Assembly: GCA_022749755.1 (NCBI GenBank)
Contig: CM040453.1
Location: 9,681,368 to 9,745,367, forward strand
Reading direction: 5' to 3'
Length of the DNA: 64,000 nucleotides
Origin: Azadirachta indica
Lineage: Eukaryota; Streptophyta; Magnoliopsida; Sapindales; Meliaceae
Below, piece after piece: positions 61,821 through 64,000 of this stretch. Every line of letters begins with the position of its first letter. The stretch's first letter is position 1. The translations under genes were made by a program, and so were the position numbers. The notes under the pieces were generated by a model, which made no database searches, was not told the origin of the DNA, and saw nothing but the letters and a program-made list of their open reading frames with translations.

Positions 61821-63476
61821 TTGTAACGGAACACACTACATCAATGTCACTATCAATATCAATAGTTTAATAAAATTTGACTGTTTAATGTTTATTATGA
61901 AATTGATTATTCATAATAATAATGATAATACGAGAGAGATAATTCACAACACGTGCTTAATTTTGTTAAACCGTCGTTAACTAAAATCTTTCCCTTTCAT
62001 TTAATTTGTTCTATCTATCATCAATTCATTTCTTTTATGGCTTAGCTCGTCCATCCTGCTAATACTACTTCTTTGATTGCTTGTGGAAAGGGTTTGTATT
62101 TTTAAATTAAAAAGATAAATAATATTAATAATATGAGAAAGCTTCACCACGAGGGTTTCCATTTTTTAATCAGAACCGACTTGTCTTGGAAGAATAAACA
62201 AAATGAAAATAGAGGAAGAACCAATAAAAATAAGGATACATGCTATTTACGGCATCGATGATGGATAAATTTATCAACTTTTTCTCAATTATGTAACTTT
62301 TTTGGAAATGGAATTACTGGTTTCTCCATGTTTAGTAATACTAATATACAAATCAATAAAATAATAGTCTAAATTGTCTGAATCTGATCTCTCCTCATCT
62401 CTCGATTCGTTTATCTATGAACCTAATTGTATGGCCATTGCCAATTATTACGCACCCATAAAGAAATTAGTGGAGATTTATTAATAATTTAATAATAAAA
62501 TAATAATAATAAATTTTTTATTATTTTGTTATTACCATGGTGGTCCCTCTGTGTTCTTAAGTGGTAACAGGATTTGAAGGAAGGAGCTTTGCTCGTTGAG
62601 ACACAGCACAACAGAATCCAAAGGCGTTGTCCAAAATTTTCCCTGTGCTTTCTGTAACCAGACATGGAGGGGGCGTTGGGTTGTGACTTCAAATGGGTTT
62701 GCTTGTAGTTGGAATTTCCAGTTTTGTGTTCTTCTTCAACTATCACGGACGAGAGTTGTGGGATTTCAGTTTGCTTGACAGTCAGAGGTCTCTTGTTTTC
62801 CTCTGCCTATCAATGTTTGAAACTTTCCTTTCTCTTTGTGTGGTCAAGATGATTATGTTTTCAGCTTTTGAACTTTTTTTGGTTGCCGGGTTCTGTTTTT
62901 TGTTGGCAAATTTTGTTCTTTGCATGTTTCTAAACTACTGCCGAATTGTTGGGTTTCCTTGGAGCTGAGTCAGTGTTACTTATGTTTGGTCAAAGAGAGT
63001 TTTAGGTTCATAGTAACCATGTAGAATTTGGTGAACAAGTTTGGATCAGAGTGAGAAAGTCTTTGTTTTAAGTAATTGTTCTCTGAAAATTGATTCGTTT
63101 TGAAGATCTTTTTGCTTGATATGGAAAATTGAAGATCAGAGATCAATCGTTAGACTAAGTTATTTTATGTTGCTAACGGGAAATCTTTATTACCTTTTTG
63201 GTTTTAAGCATGAATGGTAATTGGTTTCCTTGTTTCTGAGTTTGCCTCCTTGAATGCTTGATGGAACTGGAACATGTTTAAAACTGTTACATATTTTGGC
63301 ATCTTCAGGGCATTATTGTGTTGAAGTCCCTGAAATGTTTCAGTGATGGCAATAAGTATAGCAATAACTCGTTGCTTGATTGGTGAATCAATTCCAATTC
63401 AGTTCTTTTGTGCTGTTAAACTCATGCTTTCTCAGATTATTTCATTTAACACTTTTCTCGTTGTCAGTAGGTGAAA
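61608..63476 (+). promoter_or_regulatory. Promoter and spliced 5' leader of PHYA
   Basis: Two CACGTG boxes (about 61610 and 61951) flank a (CT)n tract at 61784-61817. From about 62570 the sequence has leader-like composition, and a likely acceptor ('cgttgtcag' or 'cgttgtcagtag') lies just before the start codon at 63477, implying at least one leader intron. PHYA genes in other plants also have leader introns. Exact transcription start is not fixed; the short plus-strand frames at 62596-62968 are treated as leader, not proteins. Confidence 0.5.
61784..61817. repeat. (CT)n microsatellite in the PHYA promoter or leader
   Basis: About seventeen CT units, directly visible. CT tracts are common near plant transcription starts. 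Confidence 0.9.
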
Positions 63477-64000
63477 ATGTCTTCTTCAAGGCCAAACCAG
63501 TCATCCAGCAATTCAGGGAAATCAAGACACAGTGCTAGGATTATTGCTCAGACCACTGTAGATGCAAAGATTCACGCAGATTTTGAGTCATCGGGTAGTT
63601 CCTTTGACTACTCGAGTTCGGTGCGAGTAGGCGTTGGATTTCAACAACCTCGGTCCGACAAATTAACCACTGCATATCTACATCATATTCAGAAAGGCAA
63701 GCTGATCCAGCCATTCGGGTGCTTGCTAGCCTTAGATGAGAAAACTTTCAAGGTCATTGCATACAGTGAGAATGCACCTGAAATGTTGACAATGGTTAGT
63801 CATGCAGTTCCAAGTGTTGGAGACCATCCAGTTCTTGGCATTGGAACAGACATTAGGACTATCTTCACTGCTCCTAGTGCTTCCGCATTGCAAAAGGCGC
63901 TGGGATTTGGGGAGGTTTCTCTTTTGAATCCCATTTTGGTCCACTGTAAGACTTCTGGGAAGCCATTTTATGCAATTGTGCATCGAGTAACGGGAAGCTT
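63477..64000 (+). CDS. PHYA: Phytochrome A, N-terminal part (gene runs off the right edge)
   Basis: The red/far-red photoreceptor that mediates very-low-fluence and far-red responses, made in the cytosol and moved to the nucleus in light. The first 174 codons are present without interruption. It starts [20 protein letters not shown], the Ser-rich N-terminal extension typical of phyA, followed by [28 protein letters not shown], then the PAS-like region with [59 protein letters not shown] and LLNPILVHC. The segment between SVRV and PRSDK appears a few residues shorter than in phyA proteins I recall. The GAF domain with the chromophore-binding Cys, PHY domain and histidine-kinase-like output region lie beyond the window. 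phyA is preferred over other phytochromes because of the N-terminal extension and overall wording. Confidence 0.92.
   Translation, partial: MSSSRPNQSSSNSGKSRHSARIIAQTTVDAKIHADFESSGSSFDYSSSVRVGVGFQQPRSDKLTTAYLHHIQKGKLIQPFGCLLALDEKTFKVIAYSENAPEMLTMVSHAVPSVGDHPVLGIGTDIRTIFTAPSASALQKALGFGEVSLLNPILVHCKTSGKPFYAIVHRVTGS

Noticed and set aside
62596..62968. Two plus-strand frames of 60 and 91 codons upstream of PHYA
   Set aside because: They lie in the presumed PHYA leader or leader intron and resemble T-rich intron translation; not supported as proteins.
1..64000. CRISPR arrays, phage or bacterial systems
   Set aside because: No regular short repeats with unique spacers and no bacterial-type genes; all recognised genes are plant nuclear genes with introns.
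1..64000. tRNA, rRNA or snoRNA genes
   Set aside because: No convincing T-loop, rRNA core or box motifs were seen by eye; a covariance-model scan would be needed to exclude small RNA genes.

Overview
The window is nuclear DNA from a flowering plant, almost certainly a eudicot. The genes carry short GT-AG introns and AT-rich spacers, and every recognisable product has a clear plant orthologue: a chloroplast DEAD-box helicase, a LAZ1/DUF300 membrane protein, plastid lysine-pathway enzymes, Mediator MED18 and phytochrome A. No prokaryotic, organellar or viral gene was recognised, and no species can be named with confidence from the sequence alone.

Layout. 1-5.6 kb: a complete ten-exon gene for an RH3-type chloroplast RNA helicase on the minus strand. 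5.6-10.7 kb: AT-rich spacer with decayed repeats. 10.7-16.6 kb: a complete six-exon DUF300/LAZ1-like gene on the plus strand, divergent from RH3. 17.2-25.6 kb: a large inverted duplication whose arms each hold a complete three-exon dihydrodipicolinate synthase gene, facing tail to tail across a 2 kb spacer. 25.6-29 kb: spacer with repeat copies. 29.0-33.0 kb: a complete MED18 gene, plus strand. 33.9-35.1 kb: a truncated, frameshifted HAD-hydrolase gene start joined to a diverged second copy of the DUF300 gene's 3' untranslated region. 37.1 kb: a small single-exon gene for a basic protein. 38.7-50.2 kb: a gene-free direct tandem duplication of about 4.5 kb. Its second copy has grown to about 7 kb through a 742 bp poly-A-tailed insertion with 14 bp target-site duplications, an internal minisatellite, a short triplication and a roughly 475 bp dispersed element. 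51.1 kb and 54.9 kb: two more small single-exon genes. 52.0-52.9 kb: a relic of a TIR-NBS-LRR resistance gene. 57.5 kb: a single-exon gene of unknown function with an acidic N-terminus. 61.6-64 kb: promoter/leader and first 174 codons of phytochrome A, running off the right edge.

The genes do not form an operon-like system; each has its own cellular role (plastid RNA metabolism, membrane transport or signalling, lysine synthesis, transcription, light sensing). The main biology here is genome structure: segmental and tandem duplications, pseudogene fusion and repeat insertions that can be dated against one another by comparing paired copies. I found no convincing new multi-gene system. The splice sites below were read by eye; for the main genes reading frames close across all junctions.
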